Source of the DNA: Paenibacillus sp. YPG26
GTDB lineage: Bacteria; Bacillota; Bacilli; Paenibacillales; Paenibacillaceae
NCBI RefSeq assembly: GCF_023704175.1
Contig: NZ_CP084530.1
Coordinates: forward strand, 1,448,001-1,512,000
Length of the DNA: 64,000 nt
Reading direction: 5' to 3'
Shown here: positions 26,881 through 34,710 of the stretch, in pieces
How the letters are laid out: the number at the start of each line of letters is the position of its first letter
How positions within the stretch are numbered: position 1 is the first letter of the stretch
Program-made: the position numbers and the translations under genes
The notes under the pieces: model-generated
Databases searched by the model: none
What the model was told of the DNA's origin: nothing
The model's input: only the letters and a program-made list of their open reading frames with translations

Positions 26881-27375
26881 ATGTCGGAGAACAATAAGCT
26901 GGTTACCGGGATATTTATTCTAGCGGCGGGTATTGTTATTCTTCTGGGGAAATGGGGAGTATTCAGCTTCCTGGGCTTTACGCTTTGGCCGTTAATATTT
27001 CTAGTCCCGGGCATTCTTCTTCATCTGCTGTTCTTCACGGGAAGAAGCTCTGCCGTTCTGCTCGTTCCAGGCGGAACTCTCACCGTATATGGAATTTTAT
27101 TCTTCATTCTTAATTTCTCGGCTTCCGGAATGCTCGCCCATCTATGGCCATTGTTCATTCTCGGAATCGCGGTTGGATTGTTCGAATATGACATGCTTGC
27201 GTTCCCAAGACCGGCTGGCGTATTCCTGATTGCAGTTGTTCTTACGGCAATTACGGTCGTGATCTATGGTATCACCCTATTGTCGATCTCCATCATCTAT
27301 CTGTTTGCACTTCTGCTCATTGTCGGCGGGGTCTGGTTAATTGTCGCCCGGGGAAAAAGCAGACGCGGCTGGTGA
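26881..27375 (+). CDS. Small polytopic membrane protein, LiaI/LiaF-TM like
   Basis: The 164-residue protein consists of about six short hydrophobic helices with small loops (LAAGIVILLGKWGVFSFLG, LWPLIFLVPGILLHLLFF) and a basic C-terminal end (ARGKSRRGW). The pattern of GxxxLL and LWPLxLLxxG repeats resembles the transmembrane region of LiaI/LiaF envelope stress proteins, but no LiaF-type C-terminal domain is present, so function is unknown. ATG 26881 follows GGAAGGTGAG. It precedes typA, which has its own promoter. Confidence 0.75.
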   Translation: MSENNKLVTGIFILAAGIVILLGKWGVFSFLGFTLWPLIFLVPGILLHLLFFTGRSSAVLLVPGGTLTVYGILFFILNFSASGMLAHLWPLFILGIAVGLFEYDMLAFPRPAGVFLIAVVLTAITVVIYGITLLSISIIYLFALLLIVGGVWLIVARGKSRRGW

Positions 27376-27389
27376 TCGAATGGAAGTTC

Positions 27390-27417
27390 TTGAATTATCC
27401 GCGATATCGCGTATAAT
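27390..27417 (+). promoter_or_regulatory. Promoter for typA with a palindromic spacer
   Basis: TTGAAT (27390-27395) and TATAAT (27412-27417) are separated by 16 bases. The spacer contains a perfect 12-bp palindrome CGCGATATCGCG at 27400-27411 that could be an operator. The predicted start near 27424 leaves a leader of about 108 bases. Confidence 0.72.
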
Positions 27418-27431
27418 ATAAGGGATATGTC

Positions 27432-27460
27432 AAGCGTCGGCCTTAATAGATCCGGCGCTT
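27432..27460 (+). promoter_or_regulatory. Hairpin in the typA leader
   Basis: AAGCGTCGG (27432-27440) and CCGGCGCTT (27452-27460) form a 9-bp stem with one wobble and an 11-base loop. It is followed by ATTTTGATG and later ACTTTTTCC, so it may act as a weak attenuator or simply protect the 5' end. Confidence 0.5.
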
Positions 27461-27531
27461 ATTTTGATGATTAACTTTTTCCAGTGGAGAAAGAACATTA
27501 AATAGAACCAGAAGGGATATGGAGAACAACC

Positions 27532-29373
27532 ATGCATTCTAGAAATCAGATTCGTAACATCGCAATTATTGCCCACGTCGACCACGGCAAAACAACGCTA
27601 GTCGATAAGCTTCTTCAACAATCCGGTATTTTCCGGGAGCATGAAGCCTTGCAGGAGCGCGCCATGGACTCCAATGATTTGGAGAGAGAACGCGGGATTA
27701 CCATTTTGGCCAAGAATACGGCCATCACTTACAAAGACTATTTGATTAACATTATGGATACGCCGGGTCACGCCGACTTTGGTGGTGAAGTTGAGCGTAT
27801 CATGAAGATGGTTGATGGCGTTCTGCTTGTCGTTGACGCTTATGAAGGCTGTATGCCACAGACTAAATTCGTGCTGCGCAAAGCCCTTGAATCCAACCTT
27901 ACCCCAATCGTTGTCGTGAACAAGATTGACCGTCCTGCCGCACGTCCAGCTGAAGTTATTGATGAAGTACTGGATTTGTTCATTGAGCTTGGAGCCAATG
28001 ATGATCAGCTGGAATTCCCAGTCGTATACGCATCTGCCTTGAACGGTACATCCAGCCTGGATGCCGAGAAGCAAGATGACAACATGCTTGCTTTGTATGA
28101 GACTATTATTGAGCATATCCCGTCACCAACCGAGGATGTTGAACAGCCGCTTCAATTCCTGGTTACCTTGATGGATTACAATGAATATCTTGGACGTATC
28201 GCGATTGGCCGTGTGAACCGCGGAATTATCAGTCAAGGCCAGCAGGTCGCAGTGATGACCCGGGATGGAAGCAAGAAGATGGCCCGTATCGAGAAGCTGT
28301 TCGGATTCCAGGGGCTTCGCCGCATAGAGATAGAAGAAGCTGGCGCGGGGGATATCGTTGCGATTGCAGGTATTAAGGATATTAATATCGGTGAGACGAT
28401 CGCTGATCCGAACAATCCGGAAGCTCTTCCTGTTCTTAAGATTGACGAGCCAACACTGCAAATGACGTTCCTCGTGAACAACAGTCCATTTGCCGGCCGT
28501 GAGGGGAAATGGGTGACATCCCGTAAGATCCGTGAACGTCTGATGAAAGAGCTTGAGACTGACGTAAGCTTGCGTGTAGAAGAAACGGACAGCCCGGATG
28601 TATTTGTCGTATCTGGTCGTGGTGAGCTTCACCTGGGTATTCTTATCGAGAATATGCGCCGGGAAGGCTATGAGCTTCAAGTGTCCAAACCTGAAGTTAT
28701 TGTCAGAGAAATTGATGGGGCAAAAATGGAACCGATTGAACGCCTGATGATCGACGTGCCAGAAGAAAGTATGGGCGCTGTCATGGAGAGTCTCGGTTCA
28801 CGCAAAGCCGAAATGGTGAACATGATCAACACGGGCAGCGGACAAGTTCGTCTTGAGTTCCTGATTCCGGCACGCGGCCTGATCGGGTACCGCACACACT
28901 TCCTGACACTGACCCGTGGCTACGGGGTTATGAACCATGCATTCGACAGCTACGGACCACTTCATGGCGGTCAAGTTGGCGGACGTCACGAAGGAGTGCT
29001 CGTATCCAGCGAGAATGGCGTATCCACACTTTACGGAATCTTGTCCATTGAGGACCGCGGCATTCTGTTCGTTGAGCCGGGCGCAGAAATTTACGAGGGT
29101 ATGATCGTTGGCGAGCATACACGTGATAACGATATTGTCGTGAACATTTGCAAAGAAAAAGCGGTTAACAACATCCGTTCTGCGAACAAAGAAGAAACCG
29201 TGAAGATGAAGACGCCGCGCTTGATGTCACTTGAGCAGGCTCTGGAATATCTTAATGATGACGAATTTTGTGAGATCACACCGAAATCTGTGCGGATCCG
29301 TAAGAAGATCTTGAACAAGAGCGAACGCGAACGTGCGGAGAAGCACCGCAAGAACGCGCAAGCCAATCTGTAA
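27532..29373 (+). CDS. typA: Ribosome-associated GTPase TypA/BipA
   Basis: The 613-residue translational GTPase starts with the G1 loop AHVDHGKT (residues 14-21), has the switch region RERGITILAKNTA and G3 DTPGHADF, then EF-G-like beta-barrel and alpha/beta domains and the BipA-specific C-terminal domain ending in a basic tail. It binds the ribosome and helps assembly of the large subunit, especially in the cold. ATG 27532 follows GGAGAA. The order typA-ylaH matches ylaG-ylaH in Bacillus. Confidence 0.97.
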   Translation: MHSRNQIRNIAIIAHVDHGKTTLVDKLLQQSGIFREHEALQERAMDSNDLERERGITILAKNTAITYKDYLINIMDTPGHADFGGEVERIMKMVDGVLLVVDAYEGCMPQTKFVLRKALESNLTPIVVVNKIDRPAARPAEVIDEVLDLFIELGANDDQLEFPVVYASALNGTSSLDAEKQDDNMLALYETIIEHIPSPTEDVEQPLQFLVTLMDYNEYLGRIAIGRVNRGIISQGQQVAVMTRDGSKKMARIEKLFGFQGLRRIEIEEAGAGDIVAIAGIKDINIGETIADPNNPEALPVLKIDEPTLQMTFLVNNSPFAGREGKWVTSRKIRERLMKELETDVSLRVEETDSPDVFVVSGRGELHLGILIENMRREGYELQVSKPEVIVREIDGAKMEPIERLMIDVPEESMGAVMESLGSRKAEMVNMINTGSGQVRLEFLIPARGLIGYRTHFLTLTRGYGVMNHAFDSYGPLHGGQVGGRHEGVLVSSENGVSTLYGILSIEDRGILFVEPGAEIYEGMIVGEHTRDNDIVVNICKEKAVNNIRSANKEETVKMKTPRLMSLEQALEYLNDDEFCEITPKSVRIRKKILNKSERERAEKHRKNAQANL

Positions 29374-29410
29374 CACACAAGCTGTTAGGGCTTAGTGAGG
29401 AGGGCGTTCC

Positions 29411-29722
29411 ATGCAGGACTGGCTTTCACATCATCCGTACATTGCTTTTGTGATTATCTTTGTACTGGTGGCCTATGTGTATAATAAGGTGTTCCGTGCG
29501 CAGCAGAAGCTGCCGCTCTGGAAAGAAGCGATACTTTATGTGTTAATGGCGATGGGTTCCTTCATGTTGATGGTTTTTCAAATCGACAAGCTTCCGATTA
29601 TCCAGTGCCTGCTGGTCGCTGTCGGCCTCATGCTCATGGTGCGGATCCGCTACTTTGTTGAAGCTCGTCAGAAGAAGAAACAGAATAAGGTCCCTCCTGC
29701 TGAAAAAGCGGGAAGACTATAA
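29411..29722 (+). CDS. ylaH: YlaH-like membrane protein
   Basis: The 103-residue protein has three hydrophobic helices and a basic C-terminal tail (EARQKKKQNKVPPAEK). Its position directly after typA matches B. subtilis ylaH, and the PLWKEAILYVLMAMGSFML segment fits that family. The function is unknown. ATG 29411 follows GAGGAGGG. The spacing of 37 bases to typA and 26 to the next gene suggests a shared transcript. Confidence 0.85.
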   Translation: MQDWLSHHPYIAFVIIFVLVAYVYNKVFRAQQKLPLWKEAILYVLMAMGSFMLMVFQIDKLPIIQCLLVAVGLMLMVRIRYFVEARQKKKQNKVPPAEKAGRL

Positions 29723-29748
29723 CTGATAGGAAAAAGGTGTAAAGATTC

Positions 29749-30804
29749 ATGAATCCTAGAACCAGTGGTCTTCCTCCCCGAGAGGGAGGCCAAAAGAAGA
29801 AAACAGGTCGCCCTCAGGGCGGCAAGAAGAAGGCGCGTAAAGGAAGGGCTTTCCTGAAGTTCCTGCTTACGCTTGTCATTCTGGCACTGCTTGTTGTTGG
29901 TGGATATTTCGGTTTTCTGTACTGGAAAGTCAATCAGGTAATTGATACAGCTGGCAATTCAAATCCCGTGCCTGCTGAGAGATCCGCCAAGGTGAAGCCG
30001 TTATCTGTGCTGCTTATGGGAACGGACTATCGCCCTGAGACGGGAACCCATCTGACAGACGTCATGATGGTGATCGCCTTCAACCCGGAGACGAAGTCCG
30101 CAACGATCGTCTCTCTGCCTCGTGATACCCGCTTCAAGGCAAAGGGGTATGGAACAGGCAAGATCAATTCGTTCTATCCGAACATTCTGTCTGAGACGAA
30201 AGATCCGGTCCAGGCAGGCGATACGATGAAGAAGCTGATGGGGGATTACTTCGATCTCGAGCTTGACTATGTGACCGTGCTTAACTTCCAAGGCTTCCGC
30301 GATGTCGTCGATGCGCTTAAAGGTGTCGATGTGACCGTGGATATGAATATGTGCTACCGGGATAAAGCAGACGGAACGGATATTAATCTGAAGAAGGGTC
30401 CTGCTCATCTGGATGGCAAGGAAGCTCTGGATTATGTGCGTTACCGTAAGTCCAACTGTAAGCCAAAGACCAAAGGGTCGGATGACTTCGACCGGAACCG
30501 TCGTCAGAATGAAGTGCTGCATGCTCTAATTGATAAAGCGAAGTCTTTCAATGGAGTTGTGGGTGCTGCTGATGTCATTGAAGCGGTGGGTAAGAACATG
30601 GATACAGACTTTGAGTCTGAGCAGCTTAAGGATATGATTGCCACGTACTGGAATATATCCAAGGAGAATGTGCACTTCATGCCGGTTACAGGTGAGTGGA
30701 AGAGTCCTTATGTATATATTAATGATGACCAGCTCACTAAAGCCAAGAAAGCCCTTCAGGATGAAATGGCGGGCAGAGCAGCAACACAGGCAGTTACCAA
30801 TTGA
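29749..30804 (+). CDS. LytR-CpsA-Psr family cell wall polymer ligase
   Basis: The 351-residue protein has a basic cytoplasmic N-terminus (about residues 1-35, many Lys and Arg), one membrane helix at about 36-56 and an extracytoplasmic LCP domain. Family motifs include LLMGTDYRPE, TLTD-type HLTDVMMV and SLPRDTRF with the phosphate-binding arginine. LCP proteins transfer teichoic acids or other anionic polymers from lipid carriers to peptidoglycan; TagT/U/V are the Bacillus examples. ATG 29749 follows AAAAGGTGTA. Which polymer is handled cannot be told from sequence. Confidence 0.93.
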   Translation: MNPRTSGLPPREGGQKKKTGRPQGGKKKARKGRAFLKFLLTLVILALLVVGGYFGFLYWKVNQVIDTAGNSNPVPAERSAKVKPLSVLLMGTDYRPETGTHLTDVMMVIAFNPETKSATIVSLPRDTRFKAKGYGTGKINSFYPNILSETKDPVQAGDTMKKLMGDYFDLELDYVTVLNFQGFRDVVDALKGVDVTVDMNMCYRDKADGTDINLKKGPAHLDGKEALDYVRYRKSNCKPKTKGSDDFDRNRRQNEVLHALIDKAKSFNGVVGAADVIEAVGKNMDTDFESEQLKDMIATYWNISKENVHFMPVTGEWKSPYVYINDDQLTKAKKALQDEMAGRAATQAVTN

Positions 30805-30830
30805 ATGCAAGTTTTGCCTCGTGGTATAAT
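30801..30830 (+). promoter_or_regulatory. Extended -10 promoter for the small gene at 30873
   Basis: TTGAAT (30801-30806) overlaps the stop codon of the LCP gene and is 18 bases from TATAAT (30825-30830), which carries an upstream TG at 30822-30823. The start near 30837 precedes GGGAGG and ATG 30873. Confidence 0.7.
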
Positions 30831-30872
30831 ATAATTAAGTAGATCGATTCAACTGTACGGGAGGCTGGCCGC

Positions 30873-31169
30873 ATGTCAGAAGCTGTCGCGCAATTATATG
30901 AATCCTTACATGTTGTACTCAAGGCTCCTGGCCAGGTACTGTCGTCAGGTCTGATCGATCAACTGACTGATTTAGGTGAGCAGGATAAGGCAGAGAACTG
31001 TGCGCTTGCTTATGCGCATCAGGCTTCTTATGCCGTAGGCATGGCTGAAATGAATAAGAGTGCTGCAGACCTGCCGTACGGACAAGTGTGCAGCTATGTA
31101 GAAAAGCCCAGTGAGAACTCTCACCGGGCTTTTCTGTTCAGTTGGGACAATCTATGGCGAAGGGGTTGA
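30873..31169 (+). CDS. Small protein of unknown function with a terminator inside its 3' end
   Basis: I do not recognise this 98-residue reading frame. It starts MSEAVAQLYESLHVVLKAPG behind GGGAGG and its own good promoter, and the composition over the first 75 residues looks like a real soluble protein. After about codon 75 the frame runs through a perfect intrinsic terminator at 31101-31134 and ends at 31169, overlapping the convergent lipoprotein gene by 18 bases. A TAG at 31099-31101 in the +1 frame sits exactly at the terminator, so a frameshift or sequencing error may have extended the frame. The true C-terminus is uncertain. Confidence 0.6.
   Translation: MSEAVAQLYESLHVVLKAPGQVLSSGLIDQLTDLGEQDKAENCALAYAHQASYAVGMAEMNKSAADLPYGQVCSYVEKPSENSHRAFLFSWDNLWRRG
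31101..31134. terminator. Bidirectional terminator between small gene and YlaJ-like gene
   Basis: GAAAAGCCC (31101-31109) pairs with GGGCTTTTC (31126-31134) and an inner GTGAG/CTCAC stem closes an AACT loop. The stem has A-rich left and T-rich right arms, so it can act in both directions. It lies inside the open frame at 30873-31169. Confidence 0.88.
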
Positions 31170-31832
31170 AGGAGCCTTTTGACTCTTTTTCTTGGAGTGG
31201 ACAGAAGGATTATGGTTCTGTAATTGAGATGGTTCTCCTGTGTCTCTGCCGGCCGGCTCTGGTGCGGCAGCAGGCGGGTTAACATCTCTTGGCATTTGCG
31301 GAATAATTCGACCGATAATATCGGAAAGTTCGTTGCCGAATCCAGATAGAGGATGTCCTTGGCGCACACTCTGACTAATATCTGAGATCCGGTGTGACAA
31401 ATCGATATCCGCCGTTACGATCGCGTTTTTCCCATGCGGGTCCTTGCGCAGCGCTTCTGCTGCAGAGTATTTGATGGTACCTACTCGGGATCGATCCAGG
31501 TTCGCATCAACGTCGAGTCCCACTACGGCTGTATCTCCGATCAGGACACAGGATGCATTTCTGACTCCGGGAACCCGCTTGACAAGGGACTCCAAATGAG
31601 CCTGCAAAGACTCCTGACCCGGCTGCCCTTGCTCCTGATCCTGCTGGTTCTGTTGGTTATATTGGTTCTGTCCCGCTATATCTTGATCTGATCTACCAGC
31701 TTCGTCATTGCTTAATATGCGCGGTGTACTTCCCTTTTGACTCTGAGGAGAGGGTGATGCATGGTTATTAGCTGCAGTTCCACAGCTTGATAGCAGTAAT
31801 GCCGTTAATATTAGACACAGCCATGTTCGCAT
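31152..31832 (-). CDS. YhcN/YlaJ family sporulation lipoprotein
   Basis: The 226-residue protein has a lipoprotein signal with lipobox L-S-S-C (Cys17), a Gln/Asn-rich linker at about residues 45-75 and a YhcN/YlaJ domain (LVKRVPGVRNASCVLIGDTA, VGLDVDANLDRS). YlaJ and YhcN are spore membrane lipoproteins that affect germination. The C-terminal 45 residues are Pro- and Lys-rich. The ATG at 31832 follows AAAGGAATGA. Its neighbour ylaK supports the YlaJ assignment, although here it is on the opposite strand. Confidence 0.88.
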   Translation of the reverse strand: MRTWLCLILTALLLSSCGTAANNHASPSPQSQKGSTPRILSNDEAGRSDQDIAGQNQYNQQNQQDQEQGQPGQESLQAHLESLVKRVPGVRNASCVLIGDTAVVGLDVDANLDRSRVGTIKYSAAEALRKDPHGKNAIVTADIDLSHRISDISQSVRQGHPLSGFGNELSDIIGRIIPQMPRDVNPPAAAPEPAGRDTGEPSQLQNHNPSVHSKKKSQKAPSTPSP

Positions 31833-31943
31833 GAATGTTCATTCCTTTCGGGTAATCTCTATCGTAGTGTTAGACTACCCGGGCCGGAGATAAATATGTA
31901 TGTGAATGATAAGGCTGCAAAGACCGCGGTGGAGGGGATAGCT

Positions 31944-33275
31944 ATGAAGAAAATATTTGTCCTGGATACGAATGTGTTGCTGCACGACCCCAATGCGATT
32001 TTTGCTTTCGAAGAACATGAGGTAGTGATTCCTGCTGTTGTGCTGGAGGAGATTGATTCCAAGAAACGGAATCCGGAAGAAATCGGTAGAAATGCCCGCG
32101 TTGTATCGCGGTTACTTGATGGGCTCCGGGAGAAGGGACATCTGCACAATGGGATTGAACTTGACCAGGGTGGAAGGCTGAAGGTTGAACTTAACCATAG
32201 AAGCTTTGTCAAGGTACAGGAAATGTTCGGTGAAGTAACGAATGATAATCGCATTCTGGCTGTTGCGTTAAATTACCATTTGGAGGAACTTGAGACTGCC
32301 AGCCCAAGGTCTGTCGTACTGGTTAGCAAAGATGTGCTTGTGCGGATCAAGGCGGATGTGCTGGGATTGACTACCCAGGACTATCTGTCTGACCGGACGG
32401 CGGGACCAGGCGATCTATATTCAGGCTATTCAAATATTAAAGTTCATCCTTCGGTCATAGATGAGTTCTATACCCACCGTTCTCTCCAGATTAAGCCGCT
32501 CGGCTTTAATTTTTCATTATATCCGCATGAATTTGTGATTCTCAAGGATGAGATGGGAAGCGGCAAATCGGCACTGCTCAAAGTGAACGAAGATGTTACT
32601 CAACTGGAGCCATTATACATGAGCAATGAACCGGTATGGGGAATCAGTGCGCGGAATGCCCAGCAGCGGATGGCACTTGAGCTTCTGCTGAACGATGACA
32701 TTCCTCTGGTTACCATTACAGGCAAGGCGGGAACCGGCAAGACTCTGCTGGCTCTCGCGGCAGGGCTTCTGAAGACGGAAGACGAACACAAATATAAAAA
32801 GCTGTTAATCGCGCGTCCTGTAGTACCTATGGGAAAAGATATCGGTTACCTTCCAGGAGAGAAGGACGAGAAGCTGCGGCCTTGGATGCAGCCGATCTAC
32901 GATAACCTGGAGTACCTTTTTGATACCAAGAAGTCCGGCGATATTGATAAAATATTGATGGGACTCGGGAGCATTCAGGTTGAAGCCCTCACTTATATCC
33001 GGGGCAGATCGATTCCTGGGCAATTCATCATCATCGATGAAGCTCAGAATTTATCCCGCCATGAGGTGAAGACCATTGTCTCCCGGGTTGGAGAAGGCAG
33101 CAAGATCGTTCTAATGGGTGATCCGGAACAAATTGATCATCCTTATCTGGATTCGGTCAGCAATGGACTCTCTTATTTGGTCGAACGCTTCCAACAGGAA
33201 GGGATCAGCGGCCATATTACACTCGAAAAAGGAGAGCGTTCCAAGCTGGCGCAGGTTGCTGCCGATCTGTTATAG
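31944..33275 (+). CDS. ylaK: PIN-PhoH fusion ATPase (YlaK/PhoH2)
   Basis: The 443-residue protein joins an N-terminal PIN-type RNase domain (FVLDTNVLLHDP with D8, and later acidic residues in VVLEEIDSKK) to a C-terminal PhoH ATPase with Walker A GKAGTGKT (260-267) and Walker B IIIDEAQN (D365, E366). Such PhoH2 proteins are ATP-dependent RNases or helicases in tested mycobacteria. ATG 31944 lies six bases after GGAGGGG; an in-frame start at 31896 would add a non-family extension. It is a paralogue of phoH at 556-1527, distinguished by the PIN domain. Confidence 0.94.
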   Translation: MKKIFVLDTNVLLHDPNAIFAFEEHEVVIPAVVLEEIDSKKRNPEEIGRNARVVSRLLDGLREKGHLHNGIELDQGGRLKVELNHRSFVKVQEMFGEVTNDNRILAVALNYHLEELETASPRSVVLVSKDVLVRIKADVLGLTTQDYLSDRTAGPGDLYSGYSNIKVHPSVIDEFYTHRSLQIKPLGFNFSLYPHEFVILKDEMGSGKSALLKVNEDVTQLEPLYMSNEPVWGISARNAQQRMALELLLNDDIPLVTITGKAGTGKTLLALAAGLLKTEDEHKYKKLLIARPVVPMGKDIGYLPGEKDEKLRPWMQPIYDNLEYLFDTKKSGDIDKILMGLGSIQVEALTYIRGRSIPGQFIIIDEAQNLSRHEVKTIVSRVGEGSKIVLMGDPEQIDHPYLDSVSNGLSYLVERFQQEGISGHITLEKGERSKLAQVAADLL

Positions 33276-33283
33276 TCATGAAG

Positions 33284-33319
33284 AACCGCCGCTGCTTAGG
33301 ATCAGCGGCGGTTTGTTTT
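33284..33319 (+). terminator. Terminator after ylaK
   Basis: AACCGCCGCTG (33284-33294) and CAGCGGCGGTT (33303-33313) form a perfect 11-bp stem with an 8-base loop, followed by TGTTTT. Confidence 0.88.
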
Positions 33320-33421
33320 ACATAGGCAAGAAGTAGATTGCGATAAATAGGGACAAAGACGCAGGGAATTTGTTACAATAATAGGAGGAAGTAATTTTGG
33401 GGACGAGAGGGAGATCAGGTT

Positions 33422-34699
33422 GTGAAGCACAAAAACCAATGGGTGCTTTTTGCCGTCCTGCTGTTGGCCTTAATCAGCCTGTCTCCTGGTGAGGATTCTG
33501 CACTGACCCGGTCTGATCGGCAGGAGGGGGCCAGCTATGCTCCTCAGCCCAAGCCAAGGACTGAGAAAGAGGCGGGCAGGATTAAGGTTGCCGCATCTAT
33601 GGCGCCCGATGAATTTAATCGTCTGAATCAAATAAATCAAGCCTTTATGAAAGAGCATCGTGTACAAGTAGAGCTTGTTAATATACCCGAGAAAGATGCA
33701 TACCACAGCTTTAAGAGCAGCATGGAGATGGGAGAAGCCCCTGATGTTCTGCTTCTGGACAATGCCTGGATACGGGAGTTCGCCTCCTCGGGCTTTCTGC
33801 TGCCTGTTGAAGCTTATAATTCGGGACAGGCGGGTGCCGATTCGCTGAGCACTTCACTCAGTCAGACGACTTGGAACGGTTATGTATGGGGGGTGCCGAA
33901 GGACTATGATCCCTATGTTGTTGTCTATCATCCGGCAAGGCTTCAGGAACTGGGTTATACCCAGCTTCCCAAGAGCTCAGGCGAATGGTCGGCGCTTATC
34001 GGAAGCTTCAACAAGAACAAGCATATCCCTTACCTGGCTGCATTAGACCCGAGTGATGCCTATGCGGCGATCTCGCTATTGTGGAGAATGGGTGCAGATC
34101 AGGACAATGGTAAGAATCACGACTTCCGGCTGACATCTGATATGAGGGCGGCCTTCTTGCGAATCCAGGAGATGAAATCCAAGTTCTATGTGTCGGCAGG
34201 AGATGAGGCCGGAGAAGAGCGTATCTGGAAGCGGCTGGAGCGGGGAGAGATTCTTTTCTATGTAACCAAAGCGTCCGCATTTGGTGAGAAGCTAAGACCA
34301 GGGCTGAAGATGGAGCAGCCTTCGCAGGAGCGCGGTGTGCCCATGTTATGGCTTGAAGGAAGAAGCTTCTGCTTATCTGCGCAGAGCAGGAATGCGAAGA
34401 CCGCGAATGCCTGGATTTCGGAGATCACTTCGTCCAGACAGCAGGCGGCCGCCTACCGCGAGGGAGGCAAGCTTCCAACCTTGAAGACTCTATACAATCA
34501 GCCTGATCTCAAAGGAATAGGGGAATGGGTCTCTGCCATTCAAGATAGAGGCCGGGTAGGCATTGTACCGGTTGATGCCAGATTGCCGGCATACCTTAAC
34601 AAGTTATCTTCTGATGCCGCGAAGTATTTAGCAGGCACCGGAAGTCTGAAATCTTTTATGGCCTCATTTGAACATATCGGTCACGCAGCTCGCCCCTAG
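33422..34699 (+). CDS. Orphan extracellular solute-binding protein (family 1 type)
   Basis: The 425-residue protein has a signal peptide (WVLFAVLLLALISL) but no lipobox cysteine, then a periplasmic-binding fold with motifs DEFNRLNQINQAFMKEH, PDVLLLDNAWIREFASSG and VWGVPKDYDPYVVVYHP, typical of sugar-binding ABC components. No permease or ATPase gene is adjacent, so partners must lie elsewhere or it has another role such as sensing. GTG 33422 is the proposed start, behind GAGGGAGA. The stop TAG (34697-34699) lies in the loop of the terminator and overlaps the stop of the convergent gene. Confidence 0.85.
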   Translation: MKHKNQWVLFAVLLLALISLSPGEDSALTRSDRQEGASYAPQPKPRTEKEAGRIKVAASMAPDEFNRLNQINQAFMKEHRVQVELVNIPEKDAYHSFKSSMEMGEAPDVLLLDNAWIREFASSGFLLPVEAYNSGQAGADSLSTSLSQTTWNGYVWGVPKDYDPYVVVYHPARLQELGYTQLPKSSGEWSALIGSFNKNKHIPYLAALDPSDAYAAISLLWRMGADQDNGKNHDFRLTSDMRAAFLRIQEMKSKFYVSAGDEAGEERIWKRLERGEILFYVTKASAFGEKLRPGLKMEQPSQERGVPMLWLEGRSFCLSAQSRNAKTANAWISEITSSRQQAAAYREGGKLPTLKTLYNQPDLKGIGEWVSAIQDRGRVGIVPVDARLPAYLNKLSSDAAKYLAGTGSLKSFMASFEHIGHAARP

Positions 34700-34710
34700 A
34701 GGGCGAGCTT
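34687..34710. terminator. Bidirectional terminator holding both stop codons in its loop
   Basis: AGCTCGCCC (34687-34695) and GGGCGAGCT (34701-34709) form a perfect 9-bp stem. The loop CTAGA contains the plus-strand stop TAG (34697-34699) and, read on the other strand, the stop TAG of the convergent gene (34698-34696). The stem arms code for the last residues of both proteins. Confidence 0.88.
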
